From Mangrovactinospora gilvigrisea (GTDB lineage Bacteria > Actinomycetota > Actinomycetes > Streptomycetales > Streptomycetaceae): a stretch of DNA of 37,804 nt. Positions 1 through 9,769 of this stretch are shown here, one piece after another (position 1 is the stretch's first letter; each line of letters starts with the position of its first letter). The notes beneath the pieces are model-generated. The model did no database searches. It was not told where the DNA came from and was given only the letters and a program-made list of their open reading frames with translations. Position numbers and translations under genes: made by a program. Where the stretch lies: the NCBI RefSeq assembly GCF_001879105.1, contig NZ_MLCF01000115.1, positions 1-37,804 on the forward strand. The letters are read 5' to 3'.

Positions 1-120
1 GCGCTTCCTTCGGTCTGCCTTTCGGCTTGCCCTCCGGGCGCTTCGTTCTGGTGTTTACTCTACCAGACTTTCTCGGCGGTGATTTTCGCTTTCGCGTTCT
101 CATCGCGTCGAACAACATCC
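1..120 (-). promoter_or_regulatory. rRNA operon leader and promoter (16S gene beyond the left edge)
   Basis: Read on the minus strand, this stretch has the layout of the Streptomyces pre-16S leader. A TAGAGT -10 box (62-57) follows the GAAAGTCTGG run and is followed by GAAGCGCCCGGAGG and, near the edge, CGAAGGAAGCG. In known rrn leaders the antitermination-like segment and then the 16S gene follow within a few hundred bases, so an rRNA operon should start just left of base 1 and run leftwards. I see no good TTGACA-type -35 box, which is common for these promoters. The identification comes from remembered leader sequences; the 16S gene itself is not in the window. Confidence 0.65.
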
Positions 121-183
121 GCTTTCGCGGCGTCGGTCTGGGGGGAGCAACCCGGAGAACGTTAGGGGAACCGAGGGGGCAGG

Positions 184-903
184 TCAAATCGAGGCGAGGG
201 CGCCGTGGGCGAGGCGCTGGAGGAGGTCGTCCATGCCGGCGCGGTCGGGGGCCGGGTGGACGGAGTAGGGGGTGGAGTTGATGAGGCCGAAGACCGCGTG
301 GACGGCCGCGCGGGCCAGGTCCTCCTCGGGTTCGGTCGCTCCCCCGTCGGGGCCCCCGCCGACTCTCCCGGCCGCGGCCGCAGAACCAGCAGAACCAGCG
401 GAACCACCGGAAGCCGCGGAACCTGCGGAAGCCGCGGCGATGCGCTCGGGGTAGGTCTTGGCGACCACGTCCACCCAGAGCTCGACGTACTGGCGCTGGA
501 GCCGGCGGACCCGCTTGCGGTCGGCGTCGGAGAGGTGGGCGAGCTCCCGGCCGTGCAGGGTGATGAGGTCCGGCGAGTCCAGGGCGAAGGCGACGTGCCA
601 CCGGATGAGGGCGTCGAGGGCGCTCGCGGGGTCCGCGGCCTGGGCGACCTTCTTGGTCCCCTCGTCGAGGAGCCGCTCGCTGATGCCGACGAGCAGCTCG
701 GCGAGCATCGCCTTCTTCCCGCGGAAGTGGCGGTAGAGGCCGGGGCCGGTGATGCCGACGGCGCCGCCGATCTCGTCGACGCCGACGCCGTGGTAGCCGC
801 GGGCGGCGAAGAGCCGGGCGGCCGCGGCGAGGATCTCCTCGCGCCGGGACGCGGCCCCGGGGCGTTCGGCTCCTTCGGGGGGCTGCGCGGGGCTACTCGT
901 CAT
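184..903 (-). CDS. TetR/AcrR-family transcriptional regulator
   Basis: This 239-residue protein has an N-terminal TetR DNA-binding domain at about residues 20-70 (EEILAAAARLFAARGYHGV, then the GITGPGLYRHFRGK recognition helix). The helical ligand-binding domain is interrupted at about 160-190 by a Ser/Ala/Gly repeat tract that looks like a recent low-complexity expansion. The gene is divergent from the accD1-accA1-hmgL-acdH operon with 160 bp between starts, the usual layout of a local repressor. The likely ligand is an acyl-CoA of leucine breakdown, which is inference. A TAGAAT -10 box on the minus strand at 915-910 puts the transcript start almost at the ATG, so the mRNA may be leaderless. 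Confidence 0.9.
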   Translation of the reverse strand: MTSSPAQPPEGAERPGAASRREEILAAAARLFAARGYHGVGVDEIGGAVGITGPGLYRHFRGKKAMLAELLVGISERLLDEGTKKVAQAADPASALDALIRWHVAFALDSPDLITLHGRELAHLSDADRKRVRRLQRQYVELWVDVVAKTYPERIAAASAGSAASGGSAGSAGSAAAAGRVGGGPDGGATEPEEDLARAAVHAVFGLINSTPYSVHPAPDRAGMDDLLQRLAHGALASI

Positions 904-1063
904 GAGCGGATTCTAGACAGCTCAGTGAGCGCTCGTTAACCTTCATGCAAGGTGTTAACGGAGGCTAACCACGCTCTCGGACGCGTCCCGCAAGGGCCGC
1001 GCCCAGCCTGCGTGGTTGTCTGGTGGTTCCTCGTCACACTGCTCCGATCTGGGGGTTTGACGG
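904..1063. promoter_or_regulatory. Divergent promoter and operator region between tetR and accD1
   Basis: For tetR (minus strand) TTAACG (939-934) and TAGAAT (915-910) form a -35/-10 pair with an 18-nt spacer. The palindrome GAGCGCTC (927-934) lies inside it, and GTTAAC occurs at 935-940 and 954-959; such AT-edged palindromes suit a TetR dimer. GTTA/TAAC arms at 954-969 form a second imperfect dyad. Further in, AACCACGC (967-974) can pair with GCGTGGTT (1010-1017) in the accD1 leader. Which dyad is bound is inference. Confidence 0.5.
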
Positions 1064-2719
1064 ATGGTCAGGCACTACGGCGGCGATGGCGCAGGTCCGG
1101 TGCTGCGCGGCCGGGCGGATCCGGAGGGTCCGGACGGCAAGCGCAACCGGGCGGCTCACGAGGCTCTGACGGCAGAGCTCCGGGAGCGGCTCGCGGTGGC
1201 CGCGGTGGGCGGCGGCACGCCGTCGTCCGAGCGGGCCCGGGCCCGGCACACCTCGCGCGGCAAGCTGCTGCCGCGCGACCGGGTGGATCGGCTGCTCGAC
1301 CCGGGCTCCCCCTTCCTGGAGCTGTCGCCGCTCGCCGCGGACGGGATGTACGAGGGCGCCGCCCCGGCGGCCGGCATCATCACCGGGGTGGGCCGGGTGG
1401 CCGGCCGCGAGGTGGTGGTGGTCGCCAACGACGCCACCGTCAAGGGCGGCACCTACTACCCGATGACGGTGAAGAAGCATCTGCGCGCCCAGCAGGTGGC
1501 GCTGGAGAACCGGCTGCCGGCCGTCTACCTCGTCGACTCGGGCGGGGCGTTCCTGCCGCTGCAGGACGAGGTCTTCCCGGACCGCGAGCACTTCGGGCGC
1601 ATCTTCTACAACCAGGCGACGATGTCCGCGCAGGGCATCCCGCAGATCGCCGCGGTGATGGGGTCGTGCACGGCCGGCGGGGCGTACGTCCCGGCAATGA
1701 GCGACGAGGCGGTGATCGTCCGCAACCAGGGGACGATCTTCCTCGGCGGGCCGCCGCTGGTGAAGGCGGCCACCGGCGAGGTGGTCACCGCGGAGGAGCT
1801 GGGCGGCGGCGATGTCCACTCCCGCACCTCCGGGGTCACCGACCACCTCGCCGAGGACGACGCGCACGCGCTGCGGATCGTCCGGCGGATCGTCGGGACG
1901 TGCGCCCCGAAGGCGGCCCGGCCGTGGGAGGTCCGGCCGGTGGAGGAGCCGTCGGCTGATCCGTCGGAGCTGTACGGGGTGGTGCCGGTGGACGCCCGCA
2001 CCCCCTACGACATCCGCGAGGTGATCGCCCGCCTCGTCGACGGCAGCCGGTTCTCCGAGTTCAAGGCCGAGTACGGGACGACACTGGTCACCGGGTTCGC
2101 CCGGGTGCACGGCCACCCGGTGGGGATCGTCGCCAACAACGGCATCCTCTTCTCCGAGTCGGCGCAGAAGGGCGCGCACTTCGTCGAGCTGTGCGACCAG
2201 CGCGGCATCCCGCTGCTGTTCCTGCAGAACATCTCGGGCTTCATGGTGGGCCGGCAGTACGAGGCCGGGGGCATCGCCAAGCACGGCGCCAAGATGGTGA
2301 CGGCGGTGGCCTGCACCCGGGTGCCGAAGCTGACGGTCGTGGTCGGCGGCTCCTACGGGGCCGGCAACTACTCGATGTGCGGGCGGGCCTACGGCCCCCG
2401 CTTCATGTGGATGTGGCCGAACGCCAAGATCTCGGTGATGGGCGGCGAGCAGGCCGCGTCCGTGCTGGCCACGGTGAAGCGGGACCAGCTGGAGGCGCGC
2501 GGCGAGGAGTGGCCCGCGGCCGACGAGGAGGAGTTCCGCCGCCCGATCCGGGCCACCTACGACCACCAGGGCAACGCGTACTACGCCACGGCCCGGCTGT
2601 GGGACGACGGCGTCATCGATCCGCTGGACACGCGGACCGTGGTGGGTCTGGCGCTGAGTGCGTGCGCCAACGCGCCGCTTGCTGACCATGCGCCGGGCTA
2701 CGGCGTCTTTCGAATGTAG
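1064..2719 (+). CDS. accD1: Acyl-CoA carboxylase beta subunit (probable methylcrotonyl-CoA carboxylase)
   Basis: The 551-residue product is a carboxyltransferase of the biotin-dependent acyl-CoA carboxylases. It has both crotonase-fold halves: an N-terminal half with [16 protein letters not shown] at about residue 205 and a C-terminal half with [20 protein letters not shown] and [20 protein letters not shown]. The [11 protein letters not shown] and [13 protein letters not shown] stretches are typical of methylcrotonyl-CoA carboxylase beta chains rather than propionyl or acetyl types. It would transfer CO2 from biotin to 3-methylcrotonyl-CoA in leucine catabolism. It is the first gene of a four-gene operon and is followed 18 bp later by the biotin carboxylase subunit. 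The ATG is preceded by a GGGGG run about 9 nt upstream. Substrate assignment rests on the hmgL and acdH neighbours. Confidence 0.9.
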   Translation: MVRHYGGDGAGPVLRGRADPEGPDGKRNRAAHEALTAELRERLAVAAVGGGTPSSERARARHTSRGKLLPRDRVDRLLDPGSPFLELSPLAADGMYEGAAPAAGIITGVGRVAGREVVVVANDATVKGGTYYPMTVKKHLRAQQVALENRLPAVYLVDSGGAFLPLQDEVFPDREHFGRIFYNQATMSAQGIPQIAAVMGSCTAGGAYVPAMSDEAVIVRNQGTIFLGGPPLVKAATGEVVTAEELGGGDVHSRTSGVTDHLAEDDAHALRIVRRIVGTCAPKAARPWEVRPVEEPSADPSELYGVVPVDARTPYDIREVIARLVDGSRFSEFKAEYGTTLVTGFARVHGHPVGIVANNGILFSESAQKGAHFVELCDQRGIPLLFLQNISGFMVGRQYEAGGIAKHGAKMVTAVACTRVPKLTVVVGGSYGAGNYSMCGRAYGPRFMWMWPNAKISVMGGEQAASVLATVKRDQLEARGEEWPAADEEEFRRPIRATYDHQGNAYYATARLWDDGVIDPLDTRTVVGLALSACANAPLADHAPGYGVFRM

Positions 2720-2737
2720 AAGGCGGGGTTGTTCGGA

Positions 2738-4818
<2,081 letters not shown>

Positions 4819-4822
<4 letters not shown>

Positions 4823-5853
4823 GCGGCGGGGTGCTGGGGCTGGGTCTGCCCGACCGGGTCGCGATGCCGCAGGGGCTCGCGGTGCCGGACGGCCTGCCGG
4901 CCCGGGTGCGGATCCACGAGGTGGGTCCGCGCGACGGGCTGCAGAACGAGAAGGCGATCGTCCCGGTCGAGGTGAAGGCGGAGTTCGTGCGCCGGCTGGC
5001 CGGCGCGGGCCTGCGGACGATCGAGGCGACGAGCTTCGTCCACCCCAAGTGGGTGCCGCAGCTGGCGGACGCGGAGCAGCTGATGCCGCTGCTGCGGGAC
5101 CCGCGGGTCCAGCAGGACCTGGCGGACGTCGAGCTGCCGGTGCTGGTGCCCAACGAGCGCGGCCTGGACCGGGCACTGGAGCACGGGGTGGGGCGGGTGG
5201 CGGTCTTCGGCAGCGCCACCGAGTCGTTCGCCAGGGCCAACCTCAACCGGACGGTGGAGGAGTCGCTGGCGATGTTCGCGCCGGTGGTCGCCAGGGCCCG
5301 GGAGGCCGGCGTGCGGGTGCGCGGCTATCTGTCGATGTGCTTCGGCGACCCCTGGGAAGGGCCGGTGCCGGCCGCCCAGGTGGTGCGGGTCGGCAAGGCG
5401 CTGCTCGACGCGGGCTGCGAGGAGCTGAGCCTCGGCGACACCATCGGCGTCGCGACGGCCGGCCAGGTGGCCGTGCTGCTGCGGGAGTTCGCGGACGCCG
5501 GGGTCGGCACGGACCGGCTGGCCGTGCACTTCCACGACACCTACGGCCAGGCGCTGGCCAACACCCTGGAGGCGCTGCGCCGCGGAGTGACGGTGGTGGA
5601 TGCCTCGGCGGGCGGCCTCGGCGGCTGCCCCTACGCCAGGAGCGCGACGGGGAACCTGGCGACCGAGGACCTGGTCTGGATGCTCGACGGGCTGGGGGTC
5701 GAGACGGGGGTCTCGCTGGATGCGCTCGCCGGGGTGAGCGCGTGGATGGCCGGGCAGTTGGGCCGTCCGAGCCCGTCGCGGGTGGTGCGGGCGCTGAGGG
5801 GTTCGTCGGATCGGGATGGTCGGGATGGCAGGGATGGAGCCGCAGATGCTTGA
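4819..5853 (+). CDS. hmgL: Hydroxymethylglutaryl-CoA lyase
   Basis: The 344-residue product is an HMGL-family TIM-barrel lyase that splits HMG-CoA into acetoacetate and acetyl-CoA, the last step of leucine breakdown. Visible signatures are EVGPRDGLQNEK near residue 35 (metal and substrate site), TSFVHPKWVPQLAD, the metal-binding HFHDTYGQALAN, and ASAGGLGGCPYA, which holds the catalytic cysteine. The ATG overlaps the accA1 stop in an ATGA arrangement, so translation is probably coupled. The extreme C-terminus is an RDG repeat encoded by tandem GGGATGG units (about 5815-5837) and overlaps the acdH start by 8 bp. An enoyl-CoA hydratase for the missing 3-methylglutaconyl-CoA step is not in the operon. 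Confidence 0.93.
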
Positions 5854-7006
5854 TCACCGTTTGGCGCAGGAGCACGAGGAGCTGCGGCGCACCGTCGAGG
5901 AGTTCGCCCGCGAGGTGGTGGCGCCGAAGATCGGCGACTTCTACGAGCGGCACGCCTTCCCGTACGACATCGTCCGGGAGATGGGGCGGATGGGCCTGTT
6001 CGGGCTGCCGTTCCCCGAGGAGTACGGCGGCATGGGCGGCGACTACCTGGCGCTCGGCGTGGCGCTGGAGGAGCTGGCCCGGGTGGACTCCTCGGTGGCG
6101 ATCACCCTGGAGGCGGCGGTCTCGCTGGGCGCGATGCCGATCTACCTGTTCGGCAGCGAGGAGCAGAAGCGGGAGTGGCTGCCGCGGCTGTGCTCCGGGG
6201 AGGCGCTGGGCGCGTTCGGGCTCACCGAGCCGGGCGGCGGCTCGGACGCGGGGGCGACGCGGACGACGGCCCGTCAGGACCCGGCCACCGGCGAGTGGGT
6301 GGTCAACGGGTCGAAGTGCTTCATCACCAACTCGGGGACGGACATCACCGCGCTGATCACGGTGACGGCGGTGTCGGCGGTCGGCGAGGACGGCAAGAAG
6401 GAGATCTCGGCGTTCCTGGTGCCGTCCGGGACGCCGGGGCTGACGGTGGCGCCGGGCTACTCCAAGGTGGGCTGGTGCGCCTCGGACACCCACGAGCTGT
6501 TCTTCGACGACGTGCGGGTGCCGGCCGACGCCATGGTGGGCGAGCGGGGCCGGGGCTACGCCGGGTTCCTGCGGATCCTGGACGAGGGCCGGATCGCCAT
6601 CGCGGCGCTGGCGACGGGGCTGGCGCAGGGGTGCGTCGACGAGTCGGTGCGCTACGCCGGCGAGCGGCGGGCGTTCGGGAAGGCGATCGGGGAGTACCAG
6701 GCGATCGCGTTCAAGATCGCGGACATGGAGATGCGCGCGCACTTCTCCCGGCTGGGCTGGCGGGACGCGGCGAGCCGGCTGGTGCGGGGGGAGCCGTTCA
6801 AGCGGGAGGCGGCGCTGGCGAAGCTGTACGCGTCGGAGGCGGCGGTGGGCAATGCGCGGGAGGCCGCGCAGGTGTTCGGGGGGTACGGGTTCATGAACGA
6901 GTTCCCGGTGGGGCGGTTCTACCGGGACGCGAAGATCCTGGAGATCGGGGAGGGGACGAGCGAGGTGCAGCGGATGCTGGTGGCGCGGGGGCTCGGGGTC
7001 GGTTGA
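5846..7006 (+). CDS. acdH: Acyl-CoA dehydrogenase (isovaleryl-CoA/branched-chain type)
   Basis: This is an acyl-CoA dehydrogenase of about 386 residues. It shows the N-terminal helical domain ([20 protein letters not shown]), [20 protein letters not shown], the beta-domain signature [19 protein letters not shown], a [14 protein letters not shown] stretch, and the C-terminal [21 protein letters not shown] and [22 protein letters not shown] motifs. FAD-dependent oxidation of isovaleryl-CoA or other branched acyl-CoAs would feed the carboxylase encoded upstream. I place the start at ATG 5846 because GGAG lies 6 nt upstream and the product then begins [10 protein letters not shown]. In-frame ATGs at 5816, 5825 and 5834 exist but fall within the GGGATGG repeat. 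The gene resembles Streptomyces acdH in content and position. Confidence 0.9.
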   Translation: MLDHRLAQEHEELRRTVEEFAREVVAPKIGDFYERHAFPYDIVREMGRMGLFGLPFPEEYGGMGGDYLALGVALEELARVDSSVAITLEAAVSLGAMPIYLFGSEEQKREWLPRLCSGEALGAFGLTEPGGGSDAGATRTTARQDPATGEWVVNGSKCFITNSGTDITALITVTAVSAVGEDGKKEISAFLVPSGTPGLTVAPGYSKVGWCASDTHELFFDDVRVPADAMVGERGRGYAGFLRILDEGRIAIAALATGLAQGCVDESVRYAGERRAFGKAIGEYQAIAFKIADMEMRAHFSRLGWRDAASRLVRGEPFKREAALAKLYASEAAVGNAREAAQVFGGYGFMNEFPVGRFYRDAKILEIGEGTSEVQRMLVARGLGVG

Positions 7007-7028
7007 CCGATCCGCTCGGCGCGGGCCC

Positions 7029-7046
7029 CGCCGCCCGGGGGCGGCG
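7029..7046 (+). terminator. GC-rich hairpin after acdH
   Basis: CGCCGCC and GGCGGCG form a perfect stem 22 bp after the acdH stop. A second CCCCCGGGGG palindrome follows at 7057-7066. There is no T-run, as is usual for Streptomyces terminators. It could end the leucine operon before the next gene. Confidence 0.45.
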
Positions 7047-7123
7047 CGGGCTTCGCGCCCCCGGGGGCGGCGCGGCGCAGGGTAGCGTGCGGCCGAGTGG
7101 TTGATCTCGGCGGAGGAGCGCGC

Positions 7124-8491
7124 GTGGAGCGGGAGTTGGCGGGGCTGGCGGAGGCGCTGCCGGACGGGCGGCTGGTGACCGGGGCGGCGTCGCTGGAGGC
7201 GTACCGGCGGGACCGGGCGGGCCTGTCCACGGCCGGCGTGCCGCTGGCCGCGGTGCGGGCCCGCACGGTGGCGGACGTCTCCGCGGCGCTGGCGTGGGCG
7301 CACGAGCGGCGCGTCCCGGTGGTGCCGCGCGGCGCCGGGACGGGGCTGTCGGGGGGCGCGGACACCCCGGACGGCGCGCTGGTAGTCTCGCTCGCCGACA
7401 TGACGGCGATCCGGGAGATCGATCCGGCGGACCAGGTGGCGGTGGTCGAGGCGGGAGTGGTCAATGCCGAGGTGAGCAGGGCCGCCGCGGAGTTCGGACT
7501 CTTCTATCCGCCGGATCCGTCGAGTTTCGAGATCTCGACGATCGGGGGGAACCTGGCCACCAATGCCGGCGGGCTGCGGTGCGTCAAGTACGGGGTGACG
7601 CGGGACTCGGTGCTCGGCCTGGAGGCGGTGCTCGCCGACGGGCGGGTGCTGCGCACCGGCGGGCGCACGGTGAAGGGCGTCGCCGGCTACGACCTGACGC
7701 GGCTGCTGGTCGGCTCGGAGGGCACGCTCGGCGTGATCACCTCGGCGGTGCTGCGGCTGCGGCCGCGTCCGCGGGGCGGCCCGGCGACGTTCGCCGCGGA
7801 GTTCCCGACGCTGGAGGCCGCGGGGGCGGCCGTCTCGGGGATCGTCCGGGTGGCGCGGCCGAGCCTGCTGGAGCTGCTCGACAACATGTCGATCAACCTG
7901 GTCGAGGACCATGCGCGGATGGATCTCGACCGGGCGGCGGAGGCGCTGGTGCTCGGTCAGGCGGACGGCCCCAACGCGGCGGAGGAGCTGGCGGCGATGG
8001 TGGCCGTGTGCCGGGACGCCGGGGCGGCGTCGGTGGTGGAGACGGACGATCCGGCGGACGCGGAGCTGATGCTGGGGGCGCGGCGGAAGCACTACGAGGC
8101 GTGCGAGGCGCGGGGGGTTCCGCTGGTGGACGATGTCGCGGTGCCGCGGAGCCGGATCGCGGAGATGCTGCGCGAGATCGACCGGGTGGGGCGGGAGTCG
8201 GGGCTGCTGGTGTCGACGGTGGGGCACGCGGGGGACGGGAACCTGCACCCGACGTTCATCCTGCGGAGGGACGCGGTGGCGGAGGAGGAGCCGCGGGCGT
8301 GGGCTGCGGCGGAGGAGATCTGCCGGGTGGCTCTGTCGATGGGTGGGACCGTGACGGGGGAGCACGGGGTGGGGGCGTTGAAGCGGGAGTGGGTGCGGGA
8401 GGAGTTGGGGGGTGTCGGGTTGGAGGTGCATCGCGCGGTGAAGGCGGCGCTGGATCCGCGGGGGATCCTGAACCCGGGGAAGGCGTTCTAA
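7124..8491 (+). CDS. FAD-linked oxidase, GlcD family (glycolate or D-lactate oxidase type)
   Basis: The protein is about 455 residues and belongs to the vanillyl-alcohol-oxidase flavoprotein fold. The FAD-binding half contains VPVVPRGAGTGLSGGA, the PPDPSSFEISTIGGNLATNAGG stretch is typical of GlcD, and TVKGVAGYDLTRLLVGSEGTLG follows. The C-terminal half has STVGHAGDGNLHP (substrate-site histidines) and ends GEHGVGALKREWV...LDPRGILNPGKAF. The substrate is probably a 2-hydroxyacid such as glycolate or D-lactate, but this cannot be fixed from sequence. I chose GTG 7124 because GGAGGAG (7112-7118) is 5 nt upstream; an in-frame GTG at 7097 has no such site. A TAGCGT box at 7083-7088 may be its own -10. 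Confidence 0.88.
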   Translation: MERELAGLAEALPDGRLVTGAASLEAYRRDRAGLSTAGVPLAAVRARTVADVSAALAWAHERRVPVVPRGAGTGLSGGADTPDGALVVSLADMTAIREIDPADQVAVVEAGVVNAEVSRAAAEFGLFYPPDPSSFEISTIGGNLATNAGGLRCVKYGVTRDSVLGLEAVLADGRVLRTGGRTVKGVAGYDLTRLLVGSEGTLGVITSAVLRLRPRPRGGPATFAAEFPTLEAAGAAVSGIVRVARPSLLELLDNMSINLVEDHARMDLDRAAEALVLGQADGPNAAEELAAMVAVCRDAGAASVVETDDPADAELMLGARRKHYEACEARGVPLVDDVAVPRSRIAEMLREIDRVGRESGLLVSTVGHAGDGNLHPTFILRRDAVAEEEPRAWAAAEEICRVALSMGGTVTGEHGVGALKREWVREELGGVGLEVHRAVKAALDPRGILNPGKAF

Positions 8492-8522
8492 GCGGGGTTG
8501 CTGGTGCCGCCGCTCCGCCCCG

Positions 8523-8544
8523 GCACCCCGCCCGGGGCGGGTGC
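8523..8544. terminator. Hairpin between convergent genes, part of a dispersed repeat
   Basis: GCACCC (8523-8528) and GGGTGC (8539-8544) flank a GC core and sit between the convergent glcD-like and YCII genes, so the hairpin could stop both. The 23 bp at 8513-8535 recur exactly at 32286-32308, which marks this as a copy of a dispersed intergenic repeat. Confidence 0.4.
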
Positions 8545-8563
8545 GGCGTCGGCACCGTCGGCC

Positions 8564-8959
8564 CTAGGCGGGCGGGGCTTCGGCCACCTGGCTGAGGGTG
8601 ACGGGGATGTTGTTGGGGCGGGCGCCGGCGCCCGGGGAGGCGGAGACGCGGGCGGCGAGGGCGACGGCCCGGGCCTGGTCGGCGACGTCGATGAGCCAGT
8701 AGCCGACCAGGAACGGCGTCGACGGGCTCGCCGGGCCGGTCGTGACCAGCGGGTCGGCGCCGTCGCGGGCCTGAACGGTCGTCAGCGTCTCCGGGCCGGC
8801 GAGGCCCTGGTCGTCGACGAGCTCGCCGGAGGCGCGCAGTTCGGCGTCGAAGTCCTTCATCCACGTGACCATCGCGGACAGGTCCTCGGGCGAGTAGGCG
8901 GCCATCGCCGCGCCGAACTCGTCCGCTGTCGAGTACATCTGCATGAGGTAGCGCACCAC
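8564..8959 (-). CDS. YCII-related domain protein
   Basis: This 131-residue protein shows the YCII (DGPF) pattern: an N-terminal MVRYLMQMYSTADEF strand, a helix DLSAMVTWMKDFDAELRASGELVDDQGLAG, and the central VTTGPASPSTPFLVGYWLIDVADQARAVALAARV. Such proteins are small ferredoxin-like dimers; in actinomycetes they are often encoded beside ECF sigma factors, but none is present here. Two adjacent GTG codons (8959 and 8956) could start it and neither has a strong ribosome binding site. It is convergent with the glcD-like gene. Its biochemical role is unknown. Confidence 0.8.
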   Translation of the reverse strand: MVRYLMQMYSTADEFGAAMAAYSPEDLSAMVTWMKDFDAELRASGELVDDQGLAGPETLTTVQARDGADPLVTTGPASPSTPFLVGYWLIDVADQARAVALAARVSASPGAGARPNNIPVTLSQVAEAPPA

Positions 8960-9003
8960 CCCATGGTCGGCTGCCCGGCCGCGCTCGGCCGGGCGGCGCG
9001 CCG

Positions 9004-9627
9004 TCAGCCGCTGTGGTCGACGACGTGGCGGGCGGCGATCTTCTTGGCCGCCTCGGAGTCGGGGCCCGGCGCCGGCACCATCACGGCCTCGCGGTAGTAG
9101 CGCAGCTCGGCGATGCTCTCCCGGATGTCGGCGAGCGCCCGGTGGTTGCCGTTCTTCGCCGGGGCGCTGTAGTACGCCTTCGGGTACCAGCGGCGGGCCA
9201 GCTCCTTGATGGAGGAGACGTCGACCATCCGGTAGTGCAGATAGGAGTCGAGCTCGCCCATGTCGCGGGCGAGGAAGCCGCGGTCGGTGGCGATGCTGTT
9301 GCCGCAGAGCGGCGCCTTGCCGGCCTCCGGGACGAACTTCTTGATGTACGCCAGAACCTGGGCCTCGGCGTCGGCGAGGGTGGTGCCGTCCGCCAGCTCC
9401 TCCAGCAGGCCGGAGTTGGTGTGCATGCGGCGCACCACCTCGGGCATCTGCTCCAGCGACTCGGCCGGCGGGCTGATCACCACGTCCACGCCCTCGCCGA
9501 GGATGTTCAGCTCACCGTCGGTGACCAGGACGGCCACCTCGACGAGGGCGTCCCGGCCGAGGTCGAGCCCGGTCATCTCACAGTCGATCCACACCATCGG
9601 GTGGGCGGCGGCCCGCGCTTCACTCAT
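9004..9627 (-). CDS. orn: Oligoribonuclease
   Basis: The 207-residue product is a DEDDh 3'-5' exonuclease. [14 protein letters not shown] supplies the first acidic pair (Exo I), MVWID is typical of Orn, [15 protein letters not shown] is Exo II, the stretch [20 protein letters not shown] is highly characteristic, and [15 protein letters not shown] supplies the Exo III His and Asp. It degrades 2-5-nt RNAs and pGpG from cyclic-di-GMP turnover. It lies downstream of adpA on the same strand with 130 bp between, the conserved Streptomyces order. An AT-rich patch at 9690-9699 could hold its own promoter. Length matches the family. Confidence 0.96.
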   Translation of the reverse strand: MSEARAAAHPMVWIDCEMTGLDLGRDALVEVAVLVTDGELNILGEGVDVVISPPAESLEQMPEVVRRMHTNSGLLEELADGTTLADAEAQVLAYIKKFVPEAGKAPLCGNSIATDRGFLARDMGELDSYLHYRMVDVSSIKELARRWYPKAYYSAPAKNGNHRALADIRESIAELRYYREAVMVPAPGPDSEAAKKIAARHVVDHSG

Positions 9628-9747
9628 GCCCTCACCCTAAGGCGTCCGCGCGGCGGGTCGGCCCGCCGCTGGGCCGCCGCGCGTGTTGTCCTATTTACCT
9701 TCTGATGACGGTGGGGGTGAGGGCCGATCCCCCTCCCCCGGGGGCCG

Positions 9748-9769
9748 CGGCCCCGCCTCAGCGGGGCCG
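9748..9769 (-). terminator. Hairpin overlapping the adpA stop codon
   Basis: GGCCCCGC (9749-9756) and GCGGGGCC (9761-9768) pair perfectly around a 4-nt loop, with one more C-G pair outside. The adpA stop codon (9760-9758) lies in and next to the loop. The hairpin could limit readthrough from adpA into orn or protect the adpA 3' end. Confidence 0.5.

Noticed and set aside
5816..5845. Earlier acdH start at ATG 5816
   Set aside because: It lies within the repeat encoding the HmgL tail and lacks a better ribosome binding site than ATG 5846.
5243..8431. Long minus-strand open frame opposite acdH and the glcD-like gene
   Set aside because: Same antisense artefact; no start signals and no protein-like composition.
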